A stretch of 64,000 nt of DNA from DSVZ01 sp964568145 (GCA_964568145.1 CAZMOZ010000002.1:248001-312000); one strand, 5' to 3'; numbered from the stretch's first letter, positions 40,512 through 49,497 are shown. The notes: generated by a model not told the origin, from the letters alone. Made by a program: numbers and translations.

Positions 40512-43277
40512 ATGAAACAGCAGCCTTCAGTCAGAGCACTCAACCCGAAAACCTCAGTTGCACAGGCGGGACGCACTGCGCCACGGCCAGCTTCGGTTTT
40601 CGGACGCAACGCGCTCCTCAGCCTGGCCGCCGGCCTGGCGCTGGCCGCCACGCAGGCCAACACCCCGCCCGAACTCGGCGAGCTGGCGCCGGTCATCCTG
40701 CTGGAAGATCACCCGGCCAGCGTAGCGGTGCGGGTGGCGGACGCGGAGTCGCCGCCCGAGGCGCTGCGGTTGTGGGCAGGCAGCGCGGAGGTGATTTCCT
40801 CAAGGATCCGTCTGGTCCGGGTGGACATCTACGGCACAGGCCCGGAGCGCCTGCTTCACTTCGTGCCGTACCCGAACACGAACGGCTTTGAAACGCTGGA
40901 GCTGGTGCTAAGCGACCCGGCCGGGGCCACGGCCCGGCGGCAGTTCCCCCTGCACATCCTGCCGGTGAACGACCCGCCGGAGGTTGACGCCCTGCCCGCG
41001 CTGAGGCTCGTGCCAGGCAGCCAACACACCGCCACCGTCGGCGTGCGCGACTCGGATACGCCGCGAAGCCGGCTGGAACTAGCGGTCGAAGTTTCGAATC
41101 CCGAGATGCGGCCTTGGGTGCATTTTGCCAACGGACGCTTCCCGAACGAAGGTCAGGTGCTCATCAACCTCCCGGCCACCGCGCGCGGCAGCGGCGTGGT
41201 GACGCTCCGGGTGGCGGATGGTGAATTCACGACCAGCACCTCCTTCCTGCTGGAGGTGACGGAGCCGGTGTTCGCCCTCGGCGGCACGGTGGCAGGTTCG
41301 CCCAGCGCGGCGCTGGACCTGGATGCGGACGGGGCCCTGGACTGGTACTTCCCGACACCCGGTCTGACCGGCTTCGTGCGCCTAGCCCGGCCAGCGGTTC
41401 CCGCCCAATCTGAGGTGAGGCTGCCGTCTGACTTCAAGGCGCTGACGTGGGGTGACTTCGACGGCGACGGCGATCTGGATGCGCTGGGCGAGGGGTACGC
41501 GGAGCGAGGACGGGAGTTGCGCCTGCTTCGAACAGAACCTGGCGTCTCGAATCAGGTTCAACTCCTCCTCGCGACCAACGCCAGGCCGGCCTTGGGACTG
41601 GCGCGACTCGGCACCGGCCTCACCGCGGACCTCGACCAGGACGGCGACCTGGACGCGATCCTGTTCACGTCCCCCACCAACGGCGCTTACCGGATGGTTC
41701 TGCGAAACGACGGCCCGGCGGGCTTCCGCGACATCGAGGCCGGCCTGCCGATGCCAACACCGGGGACACTCCCGTGCGCGGCCGCAGACTTCGACGAGGA
41801 CGGCGACCACGACCTGTTGTTTCTGGAACCCGCCATCATCACCCTCACCCGCCAGGTGCCGGTGCTTTACGCCAATGACGGCCACGGCGGTTTCACCTTG
41901 CTGGCCCGCGGGCCGGTGTTGACCAATGCCGTCCGGGCGGGCGCACTCGATGTGGACGGCGACGGCCGGCTGGAAATCTGGGCGCAAGTGGCCCAAGTCG
42001 CCGGCGCCTCGCGGGCTCAGAGCCTTTTCCTGTTTCGCCGGAACGGGGGTGGTCTGGACCGGATCGGCCACGTGCCCTTGTCCGAGGCGGCGGTGATTTC
42101 GCCGGTGGCATGGGGCGACTTCAATCACGATGGCTCCGTGGACCTGCTCACGCTGGTCACGAACAGCGTCAGCCGCGGGCTGCTGCCCGTCCTTTACCCC
42201 AACGACGGGTCCGGCCGGTTTCGACCCTGGGAAGGCGTCACCTTCACGATGCCCCGGGCCCCCGTCGAGTCCGGGCTCCTTTTGCCAGGGGATTTCAATG
42301 GAGACGGCCGGCTGGACTGCTTGCAGACCATTCCACGCACCAACGCGTTCCTGCTGACCAACGCCTTGACCTCGCTCAAACCTTTGCCGTCGCCGCCGCC
42401 GGGGCGTTTGCAGGCGCATAACTTCGGCACGGTCGTCCGATTCACCTGGGACGAACCGCCCGGCCTGCCCGCCGGCCTGGCGCTCACGTACAACCTCCGC
42501 GTCGGCACGCGTCCCGGCGGCAACGACGTGGTGCCGTCGCAATCTCTGCCCGACGGCCGGCGCCTGCTGCCCGCGCCGGGCAACGCCGGCCACAGCCGCC
42601 AGTTCTGGCTGCGTCTGCCGCAGGCGCCCGCGGCCAGGCTCCACTGGTCCGTGCAGGCGGTGGACGCGGCGTACCGGGGCGGTTTCTTTGCCGCGGAGCA
42701 AATGCTGGTATTGAACTGGCCGGACAACGCGCCGCCGCAAATCAGCGCCATCCCGGATGTGACCCTGGAGGAAGACGGGACAGCGGAGATCGAGTTCACG
42801 GTCACGGATGACCTGACCCCGCCGGAGCGGCTCGTGGCCGGCGCCGGCGCGGTGAACCTGCAACTATTTCCGAGTGAGTTGCACGCCCGCGTGCTCACCC
42901 CCGAGCCGGGCGAACCGCCCGCCTTGCGCCGCCTGCGCCTGGTCCCCTGGCCGGACCGGTGGGGCGAATCGGAGGTGTACGTGACCGTCTTCGACGAAGC
43001 CGGCTTGAGCAGCACCCGCGCGGTCCGCGTGACCGTGCGGCCGGTGGCGGATTTTCCGGAGCCGCAGTTGCAGCCCAGCCGGCTGGGCGCGTATCTCGGG
43101 CTGGGGTTTCGAGGCGACCGCCATTCGGTCTGGCACGTTGAGGGCTCGACGAACCTGGTGGACTGGGAGGTGGTGAGCGGCGGGGTCGTCGAACTGGGCG
43201 AGCGCACCCGTTGGACTGTCAGCCTGCCGATGACCGAGCCCCACCGGTTTTTCCGGCTGCGGCAGATCAAGCCTTGA
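40512..43277 (+). CDS. Secreted VCBS/FG-GAP repeat surface protein with a repeat-derived N-terminus
   Basis: 921 residues. The start is clear: GGAGG (40503-40507) with a 4-nt gap. Residues 10-32 (LNPKTSVAQAGRTAPRPASV) are the translation of palindromic repeat A, followed by a signal-like helix (NALLSLAAGLALAATQA). Domains: cadherin-like beta-sandwich (NTPPELGELAP, LPVNDPPEVDALPAL), then FG-GAP/VCBS propeller repeats with calcium loops (GDFDGDGDLDA, DLDQDGDLDA, DFDEDGDHDLL, DVDGDGRLE, GDFNHDGSVD, GDFNGDGRLD), a fibronectin-like domain (FTWDEPPG, YNLRVGTR), another cadherin-like domain and a verrucomicrobial C-terminal module (VEGSTNLVDWEVVSGGVVEL ... HRFFRLRQ). It probably binds polysaccharide or Ca2+ outside the cell. 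The stop codon lies in another copy of repeat A. Confidence 0.85.
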   Translation: MKQQPSVRALNPKTSVAQAGRTAPRPASVFGRNALLSLAAGLALAATQANTPPELGELAPVILLEDHPASVAVRVADAESPPEALRLWAGSAEVISSRIRLVRVDIYGTGPERLLHFVPYPNTNGFETLELVLSDPAGATARRQFPLHILPVNDPPEVDALPALRLVPGSQHTATVGVRDSDTPRSRLELAVEVSNPEMRPWVHFANGRFPNEGQVLINLPATARGSGVVTLRVADGEFTTSTSFLLEVTEPVFALGGTVAGSPSAALDLDADGALDWYFPTPGLTGFVRLARPAVPAQSEVRLPSDFKALTWGDFDGDGDLDALGEGYAERGRELRLLRTEPGVSNQVQLLLATNARPALGLARLGTGLTADLDQDGDLDAILFTSPTNGAYRMVLRNDGPAGFRDIEAGLPMPTPGTLPCAAADFDEDGDHDLLFLEPAIITLTRQVPVLYANDGHGGFTLLARGPVLTNAVRAGALDVDGDGRLEIWAQVAQVAGASRAQSLFLFRRNGGGLDRIGHVPLSEAAVISPVAWGDFNHDGSVDLLTLVTNSVSRGLLPVLYPNDGSGRFRPWEGVTFTMPRAPVESGLLLPGDFNGDGRLDCLQTIPRTNAFLLTNALTSLKPLPSPPPGRLQAHNFGTVVRFTWDEPPGLPAGLALTYNLRVGTRPGGNDVVPSQSLPDGRRLLPAPGNAGHSRQFWLRLPQAPAARLHWSVQAVDAAYRGGFFAAEQMLVLNWPDNAPPQISAIPDVTLEEDGTAEIEFTVTDDLTPPERLVAGAGAVNLQLFPSELHARVLTPEPGEPPALRRLRLVPWPDRWGESEVYVTVFDEAGLSSTRAVRVTVRPVADFPEPQLQPSRLGAYLGLGFRGDRHSVWHVEGSTNLVDWEVVSGGVVELGERTRWTVSLPMTEPHRFFRLRQIKP
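40539..40608. repeat. Palindromic repeat A inside a coding region
   Basis: CAACCCGAAAACCTCAGTTG, CAGGCGGGACGCACTGCGCC and CAGCTTCGGTTTTCGGACGC. It is read in frame from the ATG at 40512. Confidence 0.85.
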
Positions 43278-43346
43278 GTCCGAAAACCGAAGTTGGCCGC
43301 AGCGCAGCGCGTCCCACCTGCCCAACTTCGTTTTTCGGGTTGAGTC
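43273..43346. repeat. Palindromic repeat A at the VCBS/RluA convergent junction
   Basis: TTGAGTCCGAAAACCGAAGT, GCCGCAGCGCAGCGCGTCCC and CCCAACTTCGTTTTTCGGGT. The first TGA (43275-43277) is the stop codon of the VCBS gene; the RluA-type gene converges from the other side. Confidence 0.85.
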
Positions 43347-43391
43347 CGGGCAACGCGGGCGAGATCGCCCCGCTGAAGTTGGGGTTTCGAT

Positions 43392-44143
43392 TCAGACAGG
43401 CTGGCCGCCGGCCAGGAATTCCTCGAACCACGGCTCGGGCCCGGCGCGGAACCGCCAGTCACGGCCGCGCCAGGTGAAGGCCAGTTCGCCCGCGTGCAGC
43501 GCGTGGTGGGGCAGGATCAGCCGCGCGCGCTGGGCGTCGCTGAGCCGGCCTGTCACGAAGTCGAGGTAAAGCCGCTCGTCGCCGCCGCAGAGTTTGTCGC
43601 CCACGATCGGGTGGCCGAGGTGTGCGAGGTGGAGGCGGATCTGGTGCTTGCGGCCGGTCAACGGCTCGATCTCGAGCAGGCTGAAGGGCGGAAGGCGCGC
43701 CGCCGCCGCCAGCGGGTCCGGGCGGGTGCGCCGTCCGGCCGCACACAATCCTTGATGGCCACCGCGCTGGCGGGGTCGCGTCCCAGGGGCGCGTCCACTT
43801 CGCCGGCGGGCGCGGCCGGCACGCCGTGAACGATGGTCAGGTAAAGCTTGGCAACGGCGCGGCGTTCCCAAAGCCGGCGCAGTTCGGCGGCGGCGACGCG
43901 GCCTTTGGCAAACACCACCAGCCCGCTGGTTTCGCGGTCGAGACGGTGGATGAGCTGCGGTTCGGCCGCCCCGTCCAGGTACAGTCGCACGCGGCTGACG
44001 AGACTGGACCACGCGTCGCCTTTGGTGGGGTGACAGACGAGGTCGGCGGGCTTGTTGACGACGAGCAGTTCGGTGTCCTCGAACACCACGGCCAGCCGCG
44101 CATGTTGGGGCGAGGAGGTGGCGAGCGCGCGAGCTGGTTTCAT
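43392..44143 (-). pseudogene. RluA-family pseudouridine synthase, frameshifted
   Basis: From ATG 44143 the frame gives the N-terminal half of an RluA-type synthase: VVFEDTELLVVNKPADLVCH, LIHRLDRETSGLVVFAKG with the catalytic Asp in HRLDRETSG, and AVAIKDCVRPDGAPART. The C-terminal half, FSLLEIEPLTGRKHQIRLHL, GHPIVGDKLCGGDERLYLDF and the WFEEFL tail, is in another frame and ends at TGA 43392. The two frames cross in the GC-rich stretch at about 43700-43735 (GGCGCGCCGCCGCCGCC). The total of 752 nt is two more than a multiple of three, so one base is missing. The enzyme would convert uridine in rRNA or tRNA to pseudouridine. The ATG lies at the arm of a repeat A copy. Confidence 0.8.
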
Positions 44144-44210
44144 GCCAAAAACCGAGGTTGGCCGCAGCGCAGTGTGCGCCGCCTGCCCAGCCTCGGTTTT
44201 CGGGTTCAAC
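44141..44210. repeat. Palindromic repeat A at the start of the RluA-type gene
   Basis: CATGCCAAAAACCGAGGTTG, GCCGCAGCGCAGTGTGCGCC and CAGCCTCGGTTTTCGGGTTC. On the minus strand the ATG of the pseudouridine synthase gene follows directly after the arm, so the repeat also separates it from the DUF1080 gene. Confidence 0.85.
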
Positions 44211-44271
44211 CCAGGTTCCGAAGTTCCCCGGCCGGGGCCGCCCGCGCTTCGGTCAACGTCGGATGGCGGAT

Positions 44272-45060
44272 TCAAAGCGGACGCACCCAGATGTTGCGGA
44301 AGCGCACCGGGCAGCCGTGTCCGCTGAGCACGAGCGGGCCGGTGCTGACCTGGCGCTTGTACTCGGGCACGATGCGGTGGCCGGTCTCGCCGTGGATCGC
44401 CTCGTTCAGGTGGACCAGCACGCCGTTGTGGAACATGGTCACGCGGCCGGGGCTGGCCAGCCTGCCGCCCGCGAAGCGCGGCGCGGTGAAGACGATGTCG
44501 TAGGTCTGCCACTGGCCCGGCGGGCGGGTGACGTTCACCTGCGGCGGAGTCTGGCCGTAAATGGCCGCCGCCTGGCCGTCGGGGTAGAGCTTCTCGTTGT
44601 AGGAATCGAAGATCTGGATTTCGTACAAGCCCATCAACAGCACGCCGTTGTTGCCGCGGTCGTACCAGGGCCCCTGGAAATCGGCGGGCGCGAGCCATTC
44701 GAGGTGAATCTGGCAGTCGCCGAATTCGGCCTTGGAGGCGAGGTTGCCGGGGCCGGCCACGATTTCGCCGGCTTGCACGGACCACTGGTTGGTTTGCCAG
44801 GCCGTGAGGTTCCGGCCGGCAAACAGAACGACGGCGTCCTCCGGCGCCGGGCCGGGGTTGACCCGTTTGGGCGCGGGGCGGTCGGGGTCGTGAACGAGCC
44901 ATTCACACCACGGCAGTTTCGGGGTGTCCTTGTAGCCGTACGTGCCCGAGCCGTCCTTGGCGAAGACCAGGTCGGCGGCCAGGGCCGTCGGGCCGGCCAG
45001 GCTGGCCAGGAAGCAGGCGGTGAGAAGCACGCGCAGCAAGCGGGGTGATCTCGTAGTCAT
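44272..45060 (-). CDS. Exported DUF1080 (3-keto-disaccharide hydrolase-like) protein
   Basis: 262 residues with a signal peptide (LLRVLLTACFLASLAGPTAL). The DUF1080 concanavalin-like beta-sandwich is recognisable from AVVLFAGRNLTAWQTNQWSV, FGDCQIHLEWLAP, DRGNNGVLLMGLYEIQIFDS and WQTYDIVFTAPRF (GxWxxYDIxxxAP), ending LSGHGCPVRFRNIWVRPL. Members of this family from Bacteroidetes and Verrucomicrobia cleave or bind 3-keto-glucosides or other sugars in the periplasm. It fits the polysaccharide-degrading theme of the window and can be paired functionally with the Tat aldo/keto reductase, though that is inference. Start ATG 45060 gives the signal peptide directly. It diverges from the exopolysaccharide cassette. 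Confidence 0.88.
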   Translation of the reverse strand: MTTRSPRLLRVLLTACFLASLAGPTALAADLVFAKDGSGTYGYKDTPKLPWCEWLVHDPDRPAPKRVNPGPAPEDAVVLFAGRNLTAWQTNQWSVQAGEIVAGPGNLASKAEFGDCQIHLEWLAPADFQGPWYDRGNNGVLLMGLYEIQIFDSYNEKLYPDGQAAAIYGQTPPQVNVTRPPGQWQTYDIVFTAPRFAGGRLASPGRVTMFHNGVLVHLNEAIHGETGHRIVPEYKRQVSTGPLVLSGHGCPVRFRNIWVRPL

Positions 45061-45216
45061 GGTGCGCCCTTGGTAGGCGTTTTGCCGGGCGGTCGCAAGC
45101 CTTCAGCGTCGGGCGCGCGGGCCGGTGGCCGGCGAAAATTACGGGTTTTCGGGAGTGGGGAGGCTGGTTCGCAGGCGCGGCGGATGGCGGCCGGAAAAAT
45201 TGTTCGAGATTTCTGT

Positions 45217-45245
45217 TTGACAGCCCTTTGCACGGTGCGTACAAC
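45217..45245 (+). promoter_or_regulatory. Candidate sigma-70-type promoter of the exopolysaccharide cassette
   Basis: TTGACA (45217-45222), 17 bp, then TACAAC (45240-45245). The -35 element is perfect; the -10 element matches four of six. A second TTGACA lies at 45256-45261. Transcription would begin about 50 nt before the ATG at 45305. Confidence 0.5.
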
Positions 45246-45304
45246 CCATTTCGTTTTGACACAATAATCGAACCCCGGACTAAAGCCGTAACGCCGATGA
45301 ATTT

Positions 45305-46555
45305 ATGAAAAGCCTGATTACTTGTGCCGGACTTGCCGCCGCGGGAATCGTCAACTTGGACGCCCAGCCGGTTGGCGAACCTTCGCTGAGCAAGCCTTGG
45401 AGCGTGTCTGCCAAGCTCCGGGGCTTCTACGACAGCAATTACAACACCGCCCCGGATTCCGGGCCGGTCTATGCCAAGGACGACAGCTTTGGCTTTTCGG
45501 TGGCGCCATCGATCGGGGCGAACCTGCTGCGGGATCAGACGACCATCAATCTGCGGTACGACTTCGACCTGCGGTGGTACGAGGCCCGCCGGGACGACGA
45601 ACTGGACATGTACCACTCGGCTTCGCTGGACCTCGCCCACACCTTCTCCGAGCGGTACCGGCTCGAACTGCGCGACCTCTTCGTTTATTCGGATGAGCCG
45701 CAAATCGACTTGGGGCAGACCGACAGCTTCGTCCGGACGGAAGGCAACAACATCCGCAACTACGCCGGGGTGGGGCTGGTGGGCAACTTCACCGAGTACT
45801 GGGGCTTCCGGGTGGGCTACGAGAACACCTTTTACGATTACGAGGAAGACGGCCCCGGCAGCCGCTCGGCCCTGCTGGACCGCATGGAGCACAAGGGCAC
45901 GATTGATTTCCGCCGCAATCTCCGGCCCGTGACCACGGCTCTGCTGGGCTACTCGTTCGGTGTTACGGAGTACACCGCGGATGAGCCCCTTGCCTTCGGG
46001 GCGCCGCTGATGTCGGACTACCGGGACTTTCGCAGTCACTTCGGATTTGTGGGCTTGAACCACGAATTCAACCCGCAGTTCGACACCCAGATCCGCGTGG
46101 GCGCGCAGGTGTCGGATTTCACCGAAGCCGACGAGGAGCACATCCGGCCGTACGCGGACGCCGCGCTGGGATACCGGTACGCGGAGGGCTCGCGTTTCCA
46201 AGTCGGTGTCAAGACAGGCATCGTTTCCACGGACGTGGCGCTGGCCAACGACGGCACGGGCGTCACGCTGGCCACGGATTCCACCACGTTCTACCTGGGT
46301 CTGAGCCATCGCCTGACCGAGAAGCTCACCGCCCAACTCCGCGGCCAGTGGCAGTTGCTGCAGTACATCGGCGAGGGCACCGGCTACAACGAGGACTGGG
46401 ACAATTACTACTCCGCCGACGCTTCGCTGATCTACCAGATCAACGAGCACCTCGCCCTGGACGCGGGGTATCTGTTTGACCGGCTGGATTCGGACATTGA
46501 CTACCGTGGGTACACCCGCCACCGCGCTTACGTAGGCGTGCGGGCGACGTATTAA
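45305..46555 (+). CDS. Outer-membrane beta-barrel protein of an exopolysaccharide locus
   Basis: 416 residues. A short signal peptide (LITCAGLAAAGIVNLDAQ) precedes a series of amphipathic strands with alternating aromatic residues: WSVSAKLRGFYDSNYN, INLRYDFDLRWYEARR, YWGFRVGYENTFYDYEE, TTALLGYSFGVTEY, FYLGLSHRLTEKLTAQLRGQ and AYVGVRATY at the end. The last residue is aromatic (Tyr), as required for BAM-dependent insertion. Proteins of this type accompany Wzc/Wza-like genes in Verrucomicrobia and probably form an outer-membrane channel or scaffold for exopolysaccharide. The candidate promoter lies at 45217-45245. The wzc-like gene follows 67 nt later but a strong terminator hairpin lies between them. 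Confidence 0.78.
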   Translation: MKSLITCAGLAAAGIVNLDAQPVGEPSLSKPWSVSAKLRGFYDSNYNTAPDSGPVYAKDDSFGFSVAPSIGANLLRDQTTINLRYDFDLRWYEARRDDELDMYHSASLDLAHTFSERYRLELRDLFVYSDEPQIDLGQTDSFVRTEGNNIRNYAGVGLVGNFTEYWGFRVGYENTFYDYEEDGPGSRSALLDRMEHKGTIDFRRNLRPVTTALLGYSFGVTEYTADEPLAFGAPLMSDYRDFRSHFGFVGLNHEFNPQFDTQIRVGAQVSDFTEADEEHIRPYADAALGYRYAEGSRFQVGVKTGIVSTDVALANDGTGVTLATDSTTFYLGLSHRLTEKLTAQLRGQWQLLQYIGEGTGYNEDWDNYYSADASLIYQINEHLALDAGYLFDRLDSDIDYRGYTRHRAYVGVRATY

Positions 46556-46584
46556 TTCTCGATTTGGTACTTGCAGAAGCACCG

Positions 46585-46617
46585 GAGGCTAGATAGTCGT
46601 CTAGCCTCTTTTTTTTT
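46585..46617 (+). terminator. Strong rho-independent terminator directly before the wzc-like gene
   Basis: Perfect arms GAGGCTAGA (46585-46593) and TCTAGCCTC (46600-46608) with a 6-nt loop and a nine-T run (46609-46617). It ends 5 nt before the ATG at 46623, so it is either an attenuator or the end of the barrel gene with an unusual start for the next gene. Confidence 0.9.
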
Positions 46618-46622
46618 GACGC

Positions 46623-48833
46623 ATGGAAACCTCGAAGACCAGCAGCGCGCCGCAGGACTCGCCGTTACACTTTCTGGATTACTGGCGGATCATCCGCATC
46701 CGCAAGACCGTGATTCTGGCGGTGTTCCTGCTCGTGGTGCTCACCACGGTGGGCGTGACGATGATGCTCAAGCCGACTTACAGCAGCACCGCCCGCATCG
46801 AAATCGGCAAGGAAACCAAGGCGATTGATCCGCTCGGCCGCACCCAGGTCCAGCAGCCGTACGACCCGTACTTCATCACCACGGAGTTTGAGAAGATCCA
46901 GTCCAGCGCCGTGCTGTACCCGGTGATCGAACGGCTGCGCTTGGACACCAACTGGGCCAAGTACTACAACCCCGAAAACGAGCCCATCCGGCCGGACGAA
47001 GCAAGGCAGCTCACGTACCAGTTGCTGCGCCGCAACATGGACGTCCGGCAGACCCGCAACAGCAGCCTTGTCGAAATCCGCGTCTTCAGCCGGAGCCCGG
47101 GCGAGGCGGCCGAGATCGCAAACGCCATCGCGGAATCGTACAAAGACTGGCGGTTGACCAACCGCCTGGAGGAGACCTACAAGGGCATCGCGGTGCTCGA
47201 ATTCGAGTTGAGCGTCCAAAGCAACCGGGTTGCCGAGCTCCGGCGCAAGCTGGACGATACCCGGGCCAAACTGAGCATTCCGGAAGGCGCCGGGGAGCGC
47301 GTCAGCTACTCGGCGTCACTCGAGCGCGAGATGGTCAATTCGCTCGCCGCGCAACTGACCTATGCCCAGGGGGAATACGTCCTGTACAAGTCCCAGCATG
47401 ATCGCCTGCGCGCCTTGAGCACAAATGATTTGCGCAAAGCAATTCTCACCACATTCCAGGCGGAGGAAGTGCTGCCCAAGCTGCTCCACGACCTGACCAC
47501 CAGCGAGCAGATGCTGGCCAAACTCCTGCAGGACTATTCCCCCGCGCACCCGGAGGTGAAGAGCGCTAGCGCAGTCCGGGACCAGATCGAGCAGCAGGTC
47601 ACCGAGCGCATCGAGGGCATGATGCTGGGATTGGAAAGCCGCGTGAAGTCGCTCCAGGAGCGTTACGAGGCGCTGCTCAAGCGCGTCGAGGAAGGCAAGA
47701 CCCGCGTGGCCGAGGAAGCCACCCAGCAGCGCGAGTATTACGCGCTCAAGAGCGACCTTGAGAAGGAGGAGCGCGTTTACGACGCGCTGTACTTGCGCAC
47801 GCTCCAGGAAAAGTTCGACGCCAAAATCCCGGCCGGCCAGTCCATCGTGGCGGTGGTGGACAAGGCGGAGCCAGGGCTGCGGCCGGTGCGCCCGAACCTG
47901 ATGCTGAACCTCGCGCTGGGCTCGGTCTTTGGCCTCGTCATGGGCATCGGCCTGGCCTTCTTCATTGAGTACCTCGACACCAGCGTGAAGACGATTGATG
48001 ACGTGGAGCGCGCCTTGCAGGCGCCCGTCCTGGGCGTCATCCCGCAAAACGTCGGGCTGCTGCTCGACCAGGGCCCGGACAGCCCGCACGCCGAGTCGTA
48101 CCGCGTCCTGCGCACCAACGTGCTCTTCTCGCGCAAACGGCCCGACGCCAACTCGCTCACCGTCGTCAGCGGCGGGGCCGGCGAAGGCAAGTCCACCACC
48201 ATCTTCAACCTCGCCACCGTCTTCGCCCAGCAGGGTCAGCGGGTGCTGGTGGTGGACTCCGACCTCCGGCGGCCGAGCCTGCACAAGTTCCTCAAGGTCT
48301 CCAACAGCGTCGGCCTCACCAACTACCTGCTCAAGCAGTCCACGCTCGAGGAGGTCATCCAGACCACGAAGAACCCGCTGCTGGACTTCCTGCCCAGCGG
48401 CAAGCTGCCCAGCAGCTCGCTGGGCATCCTGAATTCCCAGCGCATGAAGGACTTCATCCTGGATGTCAAGAAACGCTACGACTTCGTGTTCTTCGACTCC
48501 CCGCCGATCATGGGTGTGAGCGACGCCTCGATCCTCGCCAGCGAGGTGGACCTCGCCATCCTGGTGGTCCAGTACCGCAAGTACCCGCAGGCAATGACGC
48601 TGCGCGCCAAGCAGATGGTCGAGAAGGTGGGTGGCACGCTGCTGGGCGTGGTGCTCAACAACATCAACATCTCCCAGGACTCGTACTACTACTACTACAG
48701 CGGGTACTACTACGACTACTACTCGAAAAGCTCCGACTCCGAGCCCGAGGGCAAATCCGCCAAGCCGGCCAAGGATGCCCTCAAGGCGGTGCCGGCCGGC
48801 ACCGGCCCGGGCGGCGACCTGGCGAAGAAATAG
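46623..48833 (+). CDS. Wzc-like polysaccharide co-polymerase/bacterial tyrosine kinase
   Basis: 736 residues. A Wzz domain begins PLHFLDYWRIIRIRKTVILA with membrane helix 1; a long coiled-coil periplasmic part (about residues 190-400, rich in LEREMVNSLAAQL and ESRVKSLQERYEALLKRVEE) ends at membrane helix 2 (NLMLNLALGSVFGLVMGIGL). The cytoplasmic BY-kinase has Walker A SGGAGEGKSTT (about 515-525), Walker A' VVDSDLRRP (about 544) and Walker B FVFFDSPPI (about 621). The C-terminal tyrosine cluster YYYYYSGYYYDYYS (from about 688) is the autophosphorylation site. The start has no ribosome site and lies just after a terminator. It controls polymerisation and export of exopolysaccharide with the Wza-like protein next door. 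No glycosyltransferase or phosphatase is nearby. Confidence 0.93.
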   Translation: METSKTSSAPQDSPLHFLDYWRIIRIRKTVILAVFLLVVLTTVGVTMMLKPTYSSTARIEIGKETKAIDPLGRTQVQQPYDPYFITTEFEKIQSSAVLYPVIERLRLDTNWAKYYNPENEPIRPDEARQLTYQLLRRNMDVRQTRNSSLVEIRVFSRSPGEAAEIANAIAESYKDWRLTNRLEETYKGIAVLEFELSVQSNRVAELRRKLDDTRAKLSIPEGAGERVSYSASLEREMVNSLAAQLTYAQGEYVLYKSQHDRLRALSTNDLRKAILTTFQAEEVLPKLLHDLTTSEQMLAKLLQDYSPAHPEVKSASAVRDQIEQQVTERIEGMMLGLESRVKSLQERYEALLKRVEEGKTRVAEEATQQREYYALKSDLEKEERVYDALYLRTLQEKFDAKIPAGQSIVAVVDKAEPGLRPVRPNLMLNLALGSVFGLVMGIGLAFFIEYLDTSVKTIDDVERALQAPVLGVIPQNVGLLLDQGPDSPHAESYRVLRTNVLFSRKRPDANSLTVVSGGAGEGKSTTIFNLATVFAQQGQRVLVVDSDLRRPSLHKFLKVSNSVGLTNYLLKQSTLEEVIQTTKNPLLDFLPSGKLPSSSLGILNSQRMKDFILDVKKRYDFVFFDSPPIMGVSDASILASEVDLAILVVQYRKYPQAMTLRAKQMVEKVGGTLLGVVLNNINISQDSYYYYYSGYYYDYYSKSSDSEPEGKSAKPAKDALKAVPAGTGPGGDLAKK

Positions 48834-48873
48834 GGTTGTTGACCGCCTGCCGACCCGGCTAAATTGCGTGCCC

Positions 48874-49497
48874 ATGAGCTTCTTGCCCTTGAAGTCGAGT
48901 CCCTGCCTCGCCCTGCTGGCCGCCGGCTTGCTGGCGTTGATCTCGGGTGCCGGTTGCGCCACCCCGGAGGGGACGTCACCAGCCGGCGTTGGGGGGGCTG
49001 GTGCCGCCGCCACCGACGCCTCCATTGACGTAATCCGGGTGGGTGAAAAGATCACCATCATCCTGACGGACATCCCCAAGCCGTACACCCACCAGCAACA
49101 GGTCCGCGAGAACGGCACCATCCAGTTGCCGCTGGACGTCGAGGTGGTCGCCGCTGGCAAGCGCAAGAACGAACTGCAGGAGGAAATCCGCAAGGCCTAC
49201 GTGCCCCGGTTCTTCAACCGCTGCACCGTCGTCGTCGAGACCGAGGAGCGCTTCTTTTACGTGGACGGCCAGGTGCGCATGCCCGGCCGGTACGGATTCA
49301 CCGGCGAAATGACCGTGCTGCGGGCCATCAGCGTGGCCGGCGGCTTCAATGAGTTCGCCAACAAGAAGTCCGTGACGCTCATCCGCCCCGGCGGCAAGAA
49401 GATCACCGTGAACTGCAAGCGGGCCGAAGAGGACCCGCGTTACGACCAGCCCATCTTCCCCGGCGACAGCATCCTGGTGAAGCGCAAGTTCTGGTAA
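48874..49497 (+). CDS. Wza-like polysaccharide export lipoprotein
   Basis: 207 residues. A lipoprotein signal ends ISGAGC (Cys28), so it is anchored in the outer membrane. The poly-export domain follows: IRVGEKITIILTDIPKPYTH (RxGDxxxIxxxD-like) and QVRENGTIQLPLDVEV, then a SLBB domain RFFYVDGQVRMPGRYGFTGE with LRAISVAGGFNEFA, ending GDSILVKRKFW. Only one SLBB-type repeat is present, so it is shorter than Wza (about 380). It would form or gate the outer-membrane exopolysaccharide pore with the Wzc-like kinase. The ATG lies 41 nt after the kinase stop. An FHA gene follows 14 nt later, so the three are a probable operon. Confidence 0.92.
   Translation: MSFLPLKSSPCLALLAAGLLALISGAGCATPEGTSPAGVGGAGAAATDASIDVIRVGEKITIILTDIPKPYTHQQQVRENGTIQLPLDVEVVAAGKRKNELQEEIRKAYVPRFFNRCTVVVETEERFFYVDGQVRMPGRYGFTGEMTVLRAISVAGGFNEFANKKSVTLIRPGGKKITVNCKRAEEDPRYDQPIFPGDSILVKRKFW

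Noticed and set aside
41382..42863. A 493-residue minus-strand frame opposite the VCBS protein gene
   Set aside because: Arg/Pro/His-rich shadow frame without motifs.
45256..45284. Second TTGACA as a promoter
   Set aside because: The downstream hexamer (TAAAGC/ACTAAA) fits poorly and the spacing is off; the first TTGACA-N17-TACAAC is better.
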